This document shows, one piece after another, positions 1-7,494 of a stretch of DNA of 11,803 nucleotides. The translations under genes and the position numbers were made by a program. The notes under the pieces were generated by a model. That model was not told the DNA's origin and searched no databases. It saw only the letters and a list, made by a program, of their open reading frames with translations. Source of the DNA: Embleya sp040605455 (GTDB lineage Bacteria; Actinomycetota; Actinomycetes; Streptomycetales; Streptomycetaceae); contig NZ_JBEXCV010000215.1 in assembly GCF_040605455.1 (NCBI RefSeq), forward strand, positions 1 through 11,803, written 5' to 3'. Each line of letters starts with the position of its first letter. Position 1 is the stretch's first letter.

Positions 1-1417
1 GACCGTTGGCGAAGGAGTGCAGGTGAGGCAGGGGGGCGGCGCGAACTGACGTGATCCAGTCGGTGAGCTTGGTGTCGTTGCCTTCCGCTGGGGTCGGCAG
101 CTTTGCGAATTCGCCGGTGCGGCGGGCGAGTTCGGTCATCTCGGGGCAGGCTCTGGTGAGTTCGCGCAGGAGAGCAGTGTCCTTGTCCCGCAGGTTCTCG
201 GGGCGGGTGAGGAGGAGGCGAGCGAAGCGCTGCGGTGTGGTGACCGGCCGTTCGCCCTCGGCGCGGCCCTGGGTGATGTAGCGGACCAGGAGATTCGCAC
301 TGCCGGTGTAGCCCAGTTCCTTGATCTCGCGCAGGAGGTGGGTGACGGGAACCGCGGTGTCCTCGGCCCGACGCCGGCGCAGGTAGTCGCGGTAGGGGTC
401 GACGAGTGTGGGCTTGTAGCGGGGTGCGAGGCGGTCGCCGGTGGGCTCCTTCATACGGGCGTACCGCTTGACCGTGTTCAGAGCGACATCGAGGCGGCGG
501 GCGCATTCGAGCAGGCCGACGCCCTGGCCGAGCAGGTTGTGGACCTTGTGCCAGCGCTCGCGGGTGGTCTGTTCGCGTACGCCCCCGGGCCGGGCGGGGT
601 TCACCGCGGTCGCCCAGCAGGCAGCGTGGGAGCGGACCTCGGCCAGGACCTTCCCGCACAGGTTGGACCAGAGGTGCCACCTGTCGCTGACCTGCACCGC
701 TTCGGGCAAGGCCTGGCGGATCGCCTCGCCATAGGTAGCGGAGCCGTCGCGGCAGACGTACTCGGCCCCGGGGTGTTCGCGCAGCCAGGCGGTCGGCGTG
801 GGGGCGGTGCGGTCGGGCAGGACGTCGATGCGTTCGCCGGTCTCGGCGTTGATGATCACGGTCGCGTAGCGGTGCCGACGCTTGAGGGCGAAGTCATCGA
901 CCCCGATCACCCGTGGGATCCGCAGCGTCGGCGTGGGGATGCGCCTGAGCAGGCGCAGGGCGCTGGCGTAGGCGACCGGCACGGCCAGGGACCGGGCGAG
1001 GCGGGCGGCCGCCCGGCCGCATAACTCCTTGACCACCTGCGAGAGCTGCCTGGTCAGACGCGTCGTGCGGCGCTGTAGGCGCTCAAGCAGCCCGGGGACC
1101 TGTTCCCGGAACGTCTGCCGCGGACAGCCCGGGACCGGGCAGACCAGCCGGCGCACACGGACCCGGACCACCACCCGGCGGCCGTCCACCGGCACGTCCG
1201 CCACCGTCCGCCAGTGGTACCCGTGCACCTTCCCCGTCGCCACCCCGCACACCGAGCACAGAACCGGGACATCCCGGGTCCGGGCCGTGACCCGGACAAC
1301 TTCGCCGCCATCCACCACATCCTCGACGGCCAGCGCCGACAGCCCCGAAAACACCACGTTCACAAGAGAGTTGGCATCATGCACAATCCATGATCGCAAC
1401 CAAGGACGCAGCGTCAC
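1..1417 (-). CDS. ISL3-family transposase (3' end outside window)
   Basis: DDE transposase that cuts and rejoins the ends of its own insertion sequence. Translating the minus strand gives 472 residues before the left edge. An N-terminal zinc finger is visible (C54, C57, C93, C98). A DDE core follows, with VIGVDDFALKRRHRYATVI at about 170-188 (first Asp) and YVCRDGSATYGEAIRQ at about 220-235 (second Asp), then WHLWSN at 247-252. A helix-turn-helix-like stretch, ARRLDVALNTVKRYAR, lies near 306-321. The third acidic residue would lie past the edge. Start choice is uncertain: GTG at 1417 (or 1420) directly inside the terminal repeat gives the longest product; GTG at 1384 or 1363 also fit, and none has a strong ribosome site. 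No frameshift is seen in the visible part, so the protein may be active. The family assignment rests on the zinc finger plus core motifs and is firm. Confidence 0.9.
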   Translation of the reverse strand, partial: MTLRPWLRSWIVHDANSLVNVVFSGLSALAVEDVVDGGEVVRVTARTRDVPVLCSVCGVATGKVHGYHWRTVADVPVDGRRVVVRVRVRRLVCPVPGCPRQTFREQVPGLLERLQRRTTRLTRQLSQVVKELCGRAAARLARSLAVPVAYASALRLLRRIPTPTLRIPRVIGVDDFALKRRHRYATVIINAETGERIDVLPDRTAPTPTAWLREHPGAEYVCRDGSATYGEAIRQALPEAVQVSDRWHLWSNLCGKVLAEVRSHAACWATAVNPARPGGVREQTTRERWHKVHNLLGQGVGLLECARRLDVALNTVKRYARMKEPTGDRLAPRYKPTLVDPYRDYLRRRRAEDTAVPVTHLLREIKELGYTGSANLLVRYITQGRAEGERPVTTPQRFARLLLTRPENLRDKDTALLRELTRACPEMTELARRTGEFAKLPTPAEGNDTKLTDWITSVRAAPLPHLHSFANG

Positions 1418-1438
1418 CACCGACTACGGAACAGAGCC
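1417..1438. repeat. Terminal inverted repeat of the ISL3-type element
   Basis: Outer boundary inferred at about 1438 from the inward-read GGCTCTGTTCCG start. The mate repeat lies outside the window, so the exact inner boundary is not known. Confidence 0.55.
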
Positions 1439-1479
1439 AAACTAACGGTGGAACTCGATCGTGAAAGTGACACCGAGAG

Positions 1480-2761
1480 ATGACTGACGTGATGTCAGAG
1501 CCTGTGCAGGACAGCCTGGTTGGAGGCGTCGCCGACGGAGCTGTTGACGGCCGGTTGATCGACGAGTTGGTCGGCCGGGCACTTGCCCAGGGGCTGGACC
1601 TGGTGGGCGAGGGCGGGCTGCTGCAGCAGCTGACGAAGCGGATCCTGGAGTCCGCCCTCGAGATCACCGACCACCTCGGCTATGACAAGCACGATCCGGC
1701 CGGGGACAACAGCGGGAACTCGCGCAACGGCACCCGCGCGAAGACCGTGCTGACGGACGTGGGCCCGGTGGAGATATCGGTGCCGCGGGACCGGGAAGGC
1801 TCGTTCGAGCCGCGGATCGTCCGCAAGCGGCAGCGGCGTCTGTCGGGGGTGGACGAGATGGTGATCTCGCTGTCCGCGAAGGGCCTGACCACCGGTGAGA
1901 TCCGGGCCCACCTCGCCGAGGTCTACGGGGCCGACGTGTCGCGGCAGACGATCTCCACGATCACCGACAAGGTCCTCGACGGGATGGCCGAGTGGCAGAA
2001 CAGGCCGCTCGACCGCGTCTACCCGGTCGTGTTCGTGGACCGCATCAACGTGAAGGTGCGCGACGGCAAGGTCGCCAACCGGCCGATCTACGTCGCGTTG
2101 GCGGTCACGGCCGAGGTCACCGCGACATCCTCGGCCTGTGGGCCGGTGACGGCGCGGAAGGGGCCAGGTTCTGGTTCCATGTGCTGACCGAGATCGGGAA
2201 CCGCGGCGTCGAGGACGTGCTGATGCCGGTTTGCGACGGGCTCAGGGGTCTGCCCGACAGCATCGAGACGGTCTGGCCTCGGGCCGTCGTGCAGACGTGT
2301 GTGGTGCATCTGCTGCGGAACAGCTTCCGCTATTTCGGCCGACAGGACTGGGACAAGATCGCGAAAGCACTCAAGCCGGTCTATCAGGCTCCGACCGAGG
2401 AGGCCGTGCCGGAGCGATTCGTGGAGTTCACCGACGCCTGGGGAAAAAGTATCCGGCGATCGTGCGGTTGTGGGAGAACGCCTGGGCCGAGTTCGCGCCG
2501 TTCTTGAGCTTCGACACGGAGATCCGTACGGTGATCTGCTCGACCAACGCGATCGAGTCGGTGAACGCGCGGATCCGGCGGGCGGTCAAGGCCCGCGGGC
2601 ACTTCCCGAACGAGCAGGCCGCGCTCAAGTGCGTATACATGGCGATCATGTCCCTCGACCCCACCGGCAAGGGTCGTAAACGCTGGACCATGCGCTGGAA
2701 AGCCGCTCTCAATGCCTTTGACGTCGCCTTCGACGGACGACTGTCCGCCGGACGCAACTGA
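1480..2761 (+). pseudogene. IS256-family (mutator-type) transposase, two frameshifts
   Basis: DDE transposase of the IS256/MULE group; joining three frames gives about 427 residues, a normal family length. Frame 1 (from ATG 1480) covers the N-terminal region and the first catalytic Asp (VVFVDRINVKVRDGKVANR). Near 2115 one base is missing: GAG GTC ACC should read GAG GGT CAC, restoring GHRDILGLWAGDGAEG. The next frame holds the second Asp (VCDGLRGLPDSIETVWPR) and VVQTCVVHLLRNS. Near 2445 a second base is missing in a run of five A's; restoring it gives WGKKYPAIVRLWENAW and the catalytic Glu region CSTNAIESVNARIRR, ending FDGRLSAGRN. A GAGAG sequence precedes the start. The second break coincides with G GGA AAA, a canonical -1 slippery heptamer, but the first break has no such signal, so decay or sequence error is the simplest reading. 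Confidence 0.88.
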
Positions 2762-2778
2762 CCACTACCCCAACCCCG

Positions 2779-2802
2779 TTACACCGTTCGATTTACAGAC
2801 CC
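2779..2802. repeat. Right terminal inverted repeat of the IS256-family element
   Basis: Reads inward on the minus strand from 2802 as GGGTCTGTAAATCGAACGGT. The AACGGTG core recurs at 1444-1450 just upstream of the transposase start. The neighbouring toxin-like frame begins immediately outside it. Confidence 0.6.
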
Positions 2803-3629
2803 TTTACTGTGGCAACGTCATGGTCTGCGGCGGCTCCGGCACGGACCAGACCACTACCTCGCCCACGGCCCCGGGGGGCACGGCAGGCTGCGTCAATTAC
2901 TGCAAGTCCAGCCCCCCGATTGATACCGGCCGGGGAAACAAGAAATCGGGAAGCAGCACAGGCCGACCCGGTGGATGTAGGAATCTCGTGGATACTTGCC
3001 CAGGTGCGACGCCGCGCTTCGTTAAGAATGCGCCAGTAGCACCTGCAGCTCCGAAGGGGGACACATATTTTGGATTCACTCCAGACTGTGGGCTGCCGCA
3101 AGTATTGCCGAATGGAATGTGCACAACGGGTTCCGTACTGGTCTCTGCGGTGTCGGCCTGGAATTCGGGGTATGAAACGGTGGGGGATGCGTCATCAAAC
3201 GCTGCTCGCACGCTCGGTGACCCTAGGGCATCTGCGGCGGAGAAATCAGATGCAGCGCGGTACCTCGGTATGCTCAGAAATGATCCGTACGTCCGAACCG
3301 TATCTACGATCGGGCGGAGTCCGGTTGTAGGGGCGATATCGAGAATTACCTTGGTTGTGGGCGTCGGATTTACGGCGATTTCCAATTACCAATCGACGGA
3401 CAGTGTACCTCTGGCTACAGTAGAAACTGTGGCTGACACAGCTGTCATACTCGGGGCCGCGAAGGCTGGCGGCGTAGGTGGAGCATGGGTCGGAGGGGCT
3501 GTAGCAGGTCCTCCCGGTGCCTTCGTGGGTGGGTTCGTAGGTGGGGTCGGGGGCGCTGCCGCCGGGCTGGTGACAACGGGTAAAGTGAATGGATGGATCA
3601 AGGGCGGATATGATCGTCTTTTCAAGTGA
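2803..3629 (+). pseudogene. 3' remnant of a large protein with glycine-zipper C-terminus (toxin-like), cut by IS256
   Basis: An open frame runs from the IS256 right end to TGA 3627-3629, with no ribosome site or convincing start outside the IS. About 275 residues remain. The first part is cysteine-containing and low-complexity (for example LYCGNVMVCGG, GCVNYCKSS, CRNLVDTCPG, DCGLPQV), suggesting an extracellular disulfide-bonded linker. A helical region follows (AARTLGDPRASAAEKSDAAR), then a hydrophobic stretch (ITLVVGVGFTAISNY). The end is strongly glycine-rich (GAWVGGAVAGPPGAFVGGFV and on to KVNGWIKGGYDRLFK). Small-residue zippers of this kind occur at the C-termini of polymorphic toxins and in membrane-inserting domains. 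GC content is visibly lower than in neighbouring genes, suggesting separate ancestry. The protein family is not recognised; the toxin reading is an inference. It could also be a truncated surface protein. Confidence 0.55.
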
Positions 3630-3964
3630 TGAGGATGTGTGGATCTCTTTCTTTCAATATTCTGGATGAGTGCGGCAGTCGTCATGACTCGGCAGGCTGT
3701 ATTGGTCTGGCGCAGCCCGGTTGCTGCCGACTCGGCAGTGAGAATGTTTTCCATGATTCCTGGAAAAAGAGTGCGGAGAGGCCGGTCGGGGCCCGCGTCC
3801 CGATGAGGGAGAGAAGGCCGGCAGTGCGCAGCCGTCGTGCTCGGAGGACCTTCACTGAGCTGCGGTTCCCGGGGCGACCCGCGCCCCGGGACGCCGATCA
3901 GCCCGTGATCACGAGGCCCCGGGCACCGAGTGTGTCCATCGCCTTGCCCATCGGGGCGACATAG
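3629..3964 (+). CDS. Doubtful small ORF coupled to the toxin-like remnant
   Basis: ATG 3629 overlaps the preceding stop as TGATG, a typical coupling arrangement, and the first roughly 50 codons share the lower GC of the gene upstream (MRMCGSLSFNILDECGSRHD). After about 3780 the composition becomes Arg/Pro-rich and the frame runs through the protease terminator and into the antisense of the protease 3' end, so the downstream part is unlikely to be real. A second short frame (ATG 3610 to TGA 3664-3666, reading MIVFSSDEDVWISFFQYSG) overlaps here. Either could be the start of a decayed immunity-type gene. No family is recognised. Confidence 0.15.
   Translation: MRMCGSLSFNILDECGSRHDSAGCIGLAQPGCCRLGSENVFHDSWKKSAERPVGARVPMRERRPAVRSRRARRTFTELRFPGRPAPRDADQPVITRPRAPSVSIALPIGAT
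3724..3749 (+). terminator. Possible terminator after the toxin-like remnant
   Basis: A 6-bp stem CTGCCG/CGGCAG (3724-3729 with 3733-3738) is followed a few bases later by GTTTT. The stem is short and the U-run imperfect. A 10-bp direct repeat GACTCGGCAG occurs at 3686-3695 and 3729-3738. Confidence 0.3.
3867..3891 (-). terminator. Strong hairpin terminator downstream of the serine protease gene
   Basis: A perfect 10-bp inverted repeat, TCCCGGGGCG (3867-3876) and CGCCCCGGGA (3882-3891), with a 5-base loop sits six bases beyond the protease stop codon. There is no T-run, as is common for actinomycete terminators; the symmetric stem could also stop transcription arriving from the left. Confidence 0.65.
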
Positions 3965-5259
3965 ATGAAGGCGCTGCACTTCCGGGTGCCCCGCCATCCG
4001 TTGTTCGGGCACTCGCCGGTCGTGCCGCCCTCGATGCCGGAGACGACGCCCTGGGCCCAGACCTTGCCGGAGCTGGTACCGCCACCGACCCGCCAGAACA
4101 CCGGGCCACCGCTGTCGCCCTCGCCGGCGAGCGGGCCGAGCTTCGCGTCCTGCCGCAGCCGGTACAGGCCGCAGACCTCCTGCCAGCCGCTGTAGTTGAT
4201 GCAGACGTCGACACTGTTGATCGTGCCGTAGCCCTGTTCACCGCTCAGCGCGCCGGACACCCAGCCGAGGGTGTTGGGGATGACCGTGTCCGCGCCCTTG
4301 ATTCCCGGTCCCGTCGCCACATCGTCGGTGTATAGGGTTTGGCCGTTGGTGTTGTTGTAAGCCCCACCGGTGGCGACCACACCCTGGAACGCGTTGGTGG
4401 TGGCGCTGTTGTCGTACATGGCCACGTCTGTACCGGAGTTCGACGTCTCGACCTGGCCGAACCGGGATCCGCCGGAGTACGAGACCTGCTGGCCCTTCCG
4501 GGCGCAGTGGGCAGCGGTCATCATTCGCCGCGCGCCGGCCGAGTTGATGACGACGAATCCGGCGGTGCAGGTCGCCGCGTTGGTCGTCGATGTCGTTCCC
4601 GGGACCCGGATGAAGGCCCCGCCGCGTCGCGGGGTGTCACCGCGCAGGTCCGCCGTGACGGGCACCGGCCCGGCGGTGATGGTCGCCGGAATCTCGGTGG
4701 CGCCCAGCCGTACGGTGCCGTCGACCGAGGCCGCCGTGATCCGCCGTTCGGTCTCCGGCAGGGCCGCCTCGTCCACGGTGACGGAGATGCCGGCTCCGTC
4801 GTTGTCCGGATTGGCCGCGACGACCCGGCTGGTCTCCGCGATCCGGCGTCCGCCGACGAACAGGGTGGCCTCGCCCGGGCGGATCGCCTGCTTCACGGCG
4901 GCCAGGAGTTCGGTCCGGTTGAAGGGAGCCTGCTTGATCAACACGCGGTTGCCGAGCCCTCGCCGCTGCAGGTCCCGGGCCAGCCGGTCCGGCCGCTGGC
5001 CCTTCCAATAGATCTTCACATCCCGGGCCTCGGGGTCGACCATGAGTGACGAGTAGCCGGTCCGCTCGGCGGCGGACAGTGCTTCGATGGCCTGGTAGGC
5101 GGCCACGGCGTCCGCGCGGAGCGCGAGGGTGATCGGGCTGTCCGGCACGTCGACCGAACCTCCGGGCCGGTCGGCCGCCTGTGACTCGGTGGCCCCGGCC
5201 AGAACGACCAGGGAGGTAGCCACGCAGGCATTGATCATCATCCTGAGTGCACGACGCAT
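3898..5259 (-). CDS. Secreted S1-family (trypsin/streptogrisin-like) serine endopeptidase
   Basis: Extracellular protease of 453 aa, made as a pre-pro-enzyme. A signal peptide covers residues 1-28 or 29: basic start MRRALR, hydrophobic core about 11-23, and a small-residue cleavage site after SQA or SQAA. Residues about 30-215 form a pro-region with no protease motifs. The protease domain holds the complete triad: His251 in MMTAAHC, Asp278 in SGTDVAMYD, Ser383 in GEGDSGGPVF. Cysteines are placed for three disulfides (231-252, 353-363, 417-428), fitting oxidative folding outside the cell. ATG 5259 is preceded by GGAG five bases away, so the start is well supported. The gene stands alone, with a hairpin terminator after it. 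Its substrate cannot be told from sequence: many such enzymes digest extracellular protein, while others process specific secreted targets. Gene symbol left blank because many paralogs exist. Confidence 0.93.
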   Translation of the reverse strand: MRRALRMMINACVATSLVVLAGATESQAADRPGGSVDVPDSPITLALRADAVAAYQAIEALSAAERTGYSSLMVDPEARDVKIYWKGQRPDRLARDLQRRGLGNRVLIKQAPFNRTELLAAVKQAIRPGEATLFVGGRRIAETSRVVAANPDNDGAGISVTVDEAALPETERRITAASVDGTVRLGATEIPATITAGPVPVTADLRGDTPRRGGAFIRVPGTTSTTNAATCTAGFVVINSAGARRMMTAAHCARKGQQVSYSGGSRFGQVETSNSGTDVAMYDNSATTNAFQGVVATGGAYNNTNGQTLYTDDVATGPGIKGADTVIPNTLGWVSGALSGEQGYGTINSVDVCINYSGWQEVCGLYRLRQDAKLGPLAGEGDSGGPVFWRVGGGTSSGKVWAQGVVSGIEGGTTGECPNNGWRGTRKCSAFIYVAPMGKAMDTLGARGLVITG

Positions 5260-5442
5260 GAATACTCCATTCGGAGCTCGACGACTGTTCGCCGTGGACC
5301 CTGCCGGACGGCCGTTGATTAAAAGTGAATAATCGATGGATCATCGCCGCGTCGGCCCGGCGTTCTCTCGCCCCGCGTGGCGGCGGTGCCGATGTGCCGA
5401 TCGTGCTCCCGGCAGGTGGCGGGCCGTGCGTACCGTGTCGGC
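5260..5442. promoter_or_regulatory. Divergent intergenic region with AT-rich patch
   Basis: The upstream regions of the minus-strand protease and the plus-strand four-gene run face each other here. The only AT-rich stretch is at about 5313-5336 (GTTGATTAAAAGTGAATAAT), standing out in otherwise GC-rich DNA, and is the most likely place for promoter elements. A TTGATT at about 5316 is -35-like, but no well-spaced -10 could be fixed for either direction. Confidence 0.35.
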
Positions 5443-5511
5443 ATGGCTGGTCCTGAGAGCGATGGTCAGGGGCCGACGGTCTCGCGCATCGACCCCCAGA
5501 CCCGCCCGTGA
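5443..5511 (+). CDS. Possible 22-residue leader ORF overlapping the next start
   Basis: ATG 5443 opens a frame reading MAGPESDGQGPTVSRIDPQT, then RP and stop. Its TGA (5509-5511) overlaps the GTG start of the next gene (5508-5510) as GTGA. The following gene has no purine-rich ribosome site of its own, so reinitiation after this leader would explain how it is translated. The ribosome site of the leader itself is weak, and a chance ORF remains possible. Confidence 0.3.
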   Translation: MAGPESDGQGPTVSRIDPQTRP

Positions 5512-6572
5512 CGCCGCCCCCGTCGACGCGACTGACGCTGATACTCGATCCCGACGACGACCACGTCCATATGACGGCCGCGTTCTCCTCCCACGCACCC
5601 GCCCTCGGCACGGTCACCGTCCATCCGACTCCGACCACACCGGCACCGGCCGCGCTCGCCCACGACCTGCTTCGGGCCCTGGGCAAACCCCTTTTCCCCA
5701 CGGCGGACGAAGCCCGCGTCTGGGCCGACCACACCAAACGCGCCTGGAACGCCGCCGGCGCCTGGATCACCGCAATGGCCATCGATCACGTCATCGTCAC
5801 CCGCGCCCACCACGTCACCGTCCGAAACTGGCGAAACCTGCTCGCTCTGCAACGGGACACCGGCACCCGCCCGACCCTGCTCCTGCACGGACCCTCGCCT
5901 GGGCATGTCCCCACGACGCTGCGGGACATCACCCACCGCGTCGTTCACGACGTCGGCTCCGCGCAGGCCCATCTGCGCGCGACCCGTTCCCCCGCAACAC
6001 GCGGAGCCCGGCCGGGACCCTCGTGCGTGCTCGTCCCACGAGAGACCGAGCCGTGGCTCGCCCTACCCCCACCGTCCAAGGGCACCCCGGCGCCGGTGCC
6101 GCGCGGGCCCCGCCGTCCCTGTCCGGCCGACCCTCAAGCCCACGTGCCGCCAAGGCCCGGCCGGCGACCCACCAGCGACGAGTACGTCGCCATCCACCGC
6201 GTACAAGGCCGCGTGGCCCACCCCCATCACGCGGCCGCCATAGCCCTCATGGCGACGATGGGCAACGACCTGGACGAACTGAGGAGGGTCTCCGGCAACG
6301 ACGTTTCCCGGTGCGCGAGCACCGTCGTCGTGCACGAACGCGCCCATCGCCGCTGCCGCGCCTACCCCGTATCGGAGTGGGCCCGACCCTTGCTGTCCGC
6401 GGCACGCGTCTACAACCGCCTCGAAGGGCACTCCGACGACGCATCCCTCTTCCACCTCCTCCCCTCGGAGCGGGCCGCGATCGCCGAGTCCATCGCACTG
6501 TGCCGCCTTCGCCTTCGGACCGGGCGAGACCGAGCCGCCACTCCCGTCGACGACACCCGTAGTCGGCGGTGA
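5508..6572 (+). CDS. Uncharacterised protein with degenerate AAA-like and recombinase-like segments
   Basis: 354 aa, soluble, no signal peptide. GTG 5508 is the only start codon after the in-frame stop at 5454, and it overlaps the leader stop. Residues about 85-150 resemble the Walker B to sensor part of an AAA/TnsC-type ATPase: a hydrophobic strand ending in a His (IDHVIVTRAH, 92-101), a helix, then LLALQRDTGTRPTLLLHGP (111-129). The acidic pair of Walker B is absent and no GK(S/T) Walker A is present. Residues about 160-225 are a Pro/Arg linker. Residues about 235-310 look like the first half of a tyrosine-recombinase catalytic domain (AAAIALMATMGNDLDELRR, then a beta-hairpin-like stretch and YPVSEWARPLL), but the catalytic Arg after TG is missing. 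Both resemblances are by eye. It heads a plus-strand run, 74 bases before the next gene. A DNA-binding or regulatory role is an inference. Confidence 0.7.
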   Translation: MTPPPSTRLTLILDPDDDHVHMTAAFSSHAPALGTVTVHPTPTTPAPAALAHDLLRALGKPLFPTADEARVWADHTKRAWNAAGAWITAMAIDHVIVTRAHHVTVRNWRNLLALQRDTGTRPTLLLHGPSPGHVPTTLRDITHRVVHDVGSAQAHLRATRSPATRGARPGPSCVLVPRETEPWLALPPPSKGTPAPVPRGPRRPCPADPQAHVPPRPGRRPTSDEYVAIHRVQGRVAHPHHAAAIALMATMGNDLDELRRVSGNDVSRCASTVVVHERAHRRCRAYPVSEWARPLLSAARVYNRLEGHSDDASLFHLLPSERAAIAESIALCRLRLRTGRDRAATPVDDTRSRR

Positions 6573-6646
6573 TCGACGACCGCGCCCCGTCGATCACGCG
6601 CCGGTGCGACGCCGACGCACATGAACCGTTACCGAAGGTGCCCACC

Positions 6647-7361
6647 ATGGCTGTTCCCGACACCGACCTCTTCGACGCCCTCCGCCGCGACCACCGGGCA
6701 GGCGACCGAGACCCCTACGTCCTCGCCGACCGATACGACGTTTCCCCCGAGACGGTCAAGGACGCCCTGTCCTGGATCCCCCACCACTCCCCGGCCGCCG
6801 GATCCCGACGACCTGCGCCGCTACCGCGACACCCTGGACACGTTGCTCGCCGAGGACGCCGAACTCCCGGACCGCGGAAGCCGTTCGGTCCTCGACCTCT
6901 ACGACGACTTCAACCACCACCACAACCTGCCCCCGGTCTCCTACCGATGGGTGTGGGAGTACGTCACCCATCACCCCTCACGTTCGCGAGTCCATCCGCG
7001 ACCGACGTCCGGAACGCCCTTGCCCAACCCACAGGACCCATCGGAAGACCCCACGCAGCCGACCTGGGCACAAAGCGTCGCCGTCGACACCCCCGCGTTC
7101 GTCAGCGACCTGATCATCGGCGCGGCCCGTCAGCTCACGGGATTGAAGATCGAGGCCGACCGACCCGCCGAGGTCGCCGCCGAGCTCGGTCTCGTCTCCA
7201 CCGCCACCGCCATCGCGCTGATCACCCAGGCCATGAACGAACTCGCGCTCGCCGCCCGCAGAGGCGGCGTGCCCTACAGCCGGATCAGCGAATGGACCGG
7301 CATCCCCCAAGACACCCTCACCAAGCAAGTCGAGGACTACCACCGCCACATGACCCTCTGA
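6647..7361 (+). pseudogene. Putative multi-HTH DNA-binding protein, one-base frameshift
   Basis: ATG 6647 has a good ribosome site (GAAGG at 6634-6638). The first frame reads MAVPDTDLFDALRRDHRAG and a short HTH-like region (DPYVLADRYDVSPETVKDAL). Near 6800 one extra base shifts the frame: skipping G6800 turns GCC GCC G GAT CCC into ..AADPDDLRRYRDTLDTLLAED and restores a 237-residue protein. The middle has SVLDLYDDFNHHHNLPPVSY followed by RWVWEYV, similar to HTH regions of transposase-type proteins. The C-terminal part has a helix pair AAELGLVSTATAIALITQAM and an HTH-like end (GGVPYSRISEWTGIPQDTL). Family not recognised. The gap to the upstream gene is 74 bases, and the next gene starts 133 bases on, same strand. 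The frameshift may be real decay or a sequence error; codon use on both sides looks like one gene. Confidence 0.65.
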
Positions 7362-7494
7362 AACCACCCGACAATCATCGAACACATGTCCTGCCGAGTC
7401 GTCGTCACTTGCCGGCGCACCGTCCTCCCACCAGCGAGAAGACAGCCGCGCTGATTCGGGGACGATCCCGTGCGCACTCGGCCAGGATGGTTCC

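Larger units (their letters stand above)
1..1438 (-). mobile_element. ISL3-family insertion sequence, partial (one end in window)
   Basis: The transposase gene reads away from position 1438. The terminal bases read inward on the minus strand as GGCTCTGTTCCGTAGTCGG, the GG(C/T)TCT type of end known for ISL3-family elements. The other end is left of the window, so the 8-bp target duplication typical of the family cannot be checked. The outer end abuts remnants of an IS256-type terminal repeat at 1439-1454. Confidence 0.75.
1439..2802 (+). mobile_element. IS256-family insertion sequence, left end truncated, transposase frameshifted
   Basis: The element contains the broken transposase at 1480-2761. 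Its right end reads inward from about 2802 as GGGTCTGTAAATCGAACGGT, a terminal-repeat-like sequence. On the left only the inner part survives: AACGGTG at 1444-1450 matches bases 15-21 of the right repeat. The outer bases expected at about 1430-1443 are instead ISL3-type end sequence plus a few divergent bases. With one damaged end and a broken gene, this copy is probably immobile unless helped in trans. Confidence 0.75.

Noticed and set aside
338..1024. Long plus-strand open frame within the ISL3 region
   Set aside because: It is antisense to the transposase, Gly/Val/Ala-rich, has no domain or ribosome site, and reflects GC-rich codon bias.
2105..2120. Programmed frameshift at the first IS256 break
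   Set aside because: GCC GAG GTC ACC has no slippery heptamer; a lost G is the simplest explanation.
4339..5049. 236-residue plus-strand frame
   Set aside because: Antisense to the well-supported serine protease, whose triad and signal peptide are clear.
4637..5782. 381-residue minus-strand frame spanning the protease 5' end and upstream region
   Set aside because: It is an Arg/Gly/Pro-rich out-of-frame reading of the protease and of the antisense of the 354-aa gene.
5336..6562. 408-residue plus-strand frame longer than the chosen gene
   Set aside because: Overwhelmingly Arg/Pro/His and no domain; the frame beginning at 5508 has normal composition and structured segments.
5508..6572. Active ATPase or active integrase call for the 354-aa protein
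   Set aside because: No Walker A, no acidic Walker B pair and no catalytic Arg or Tyr pattern could be found.
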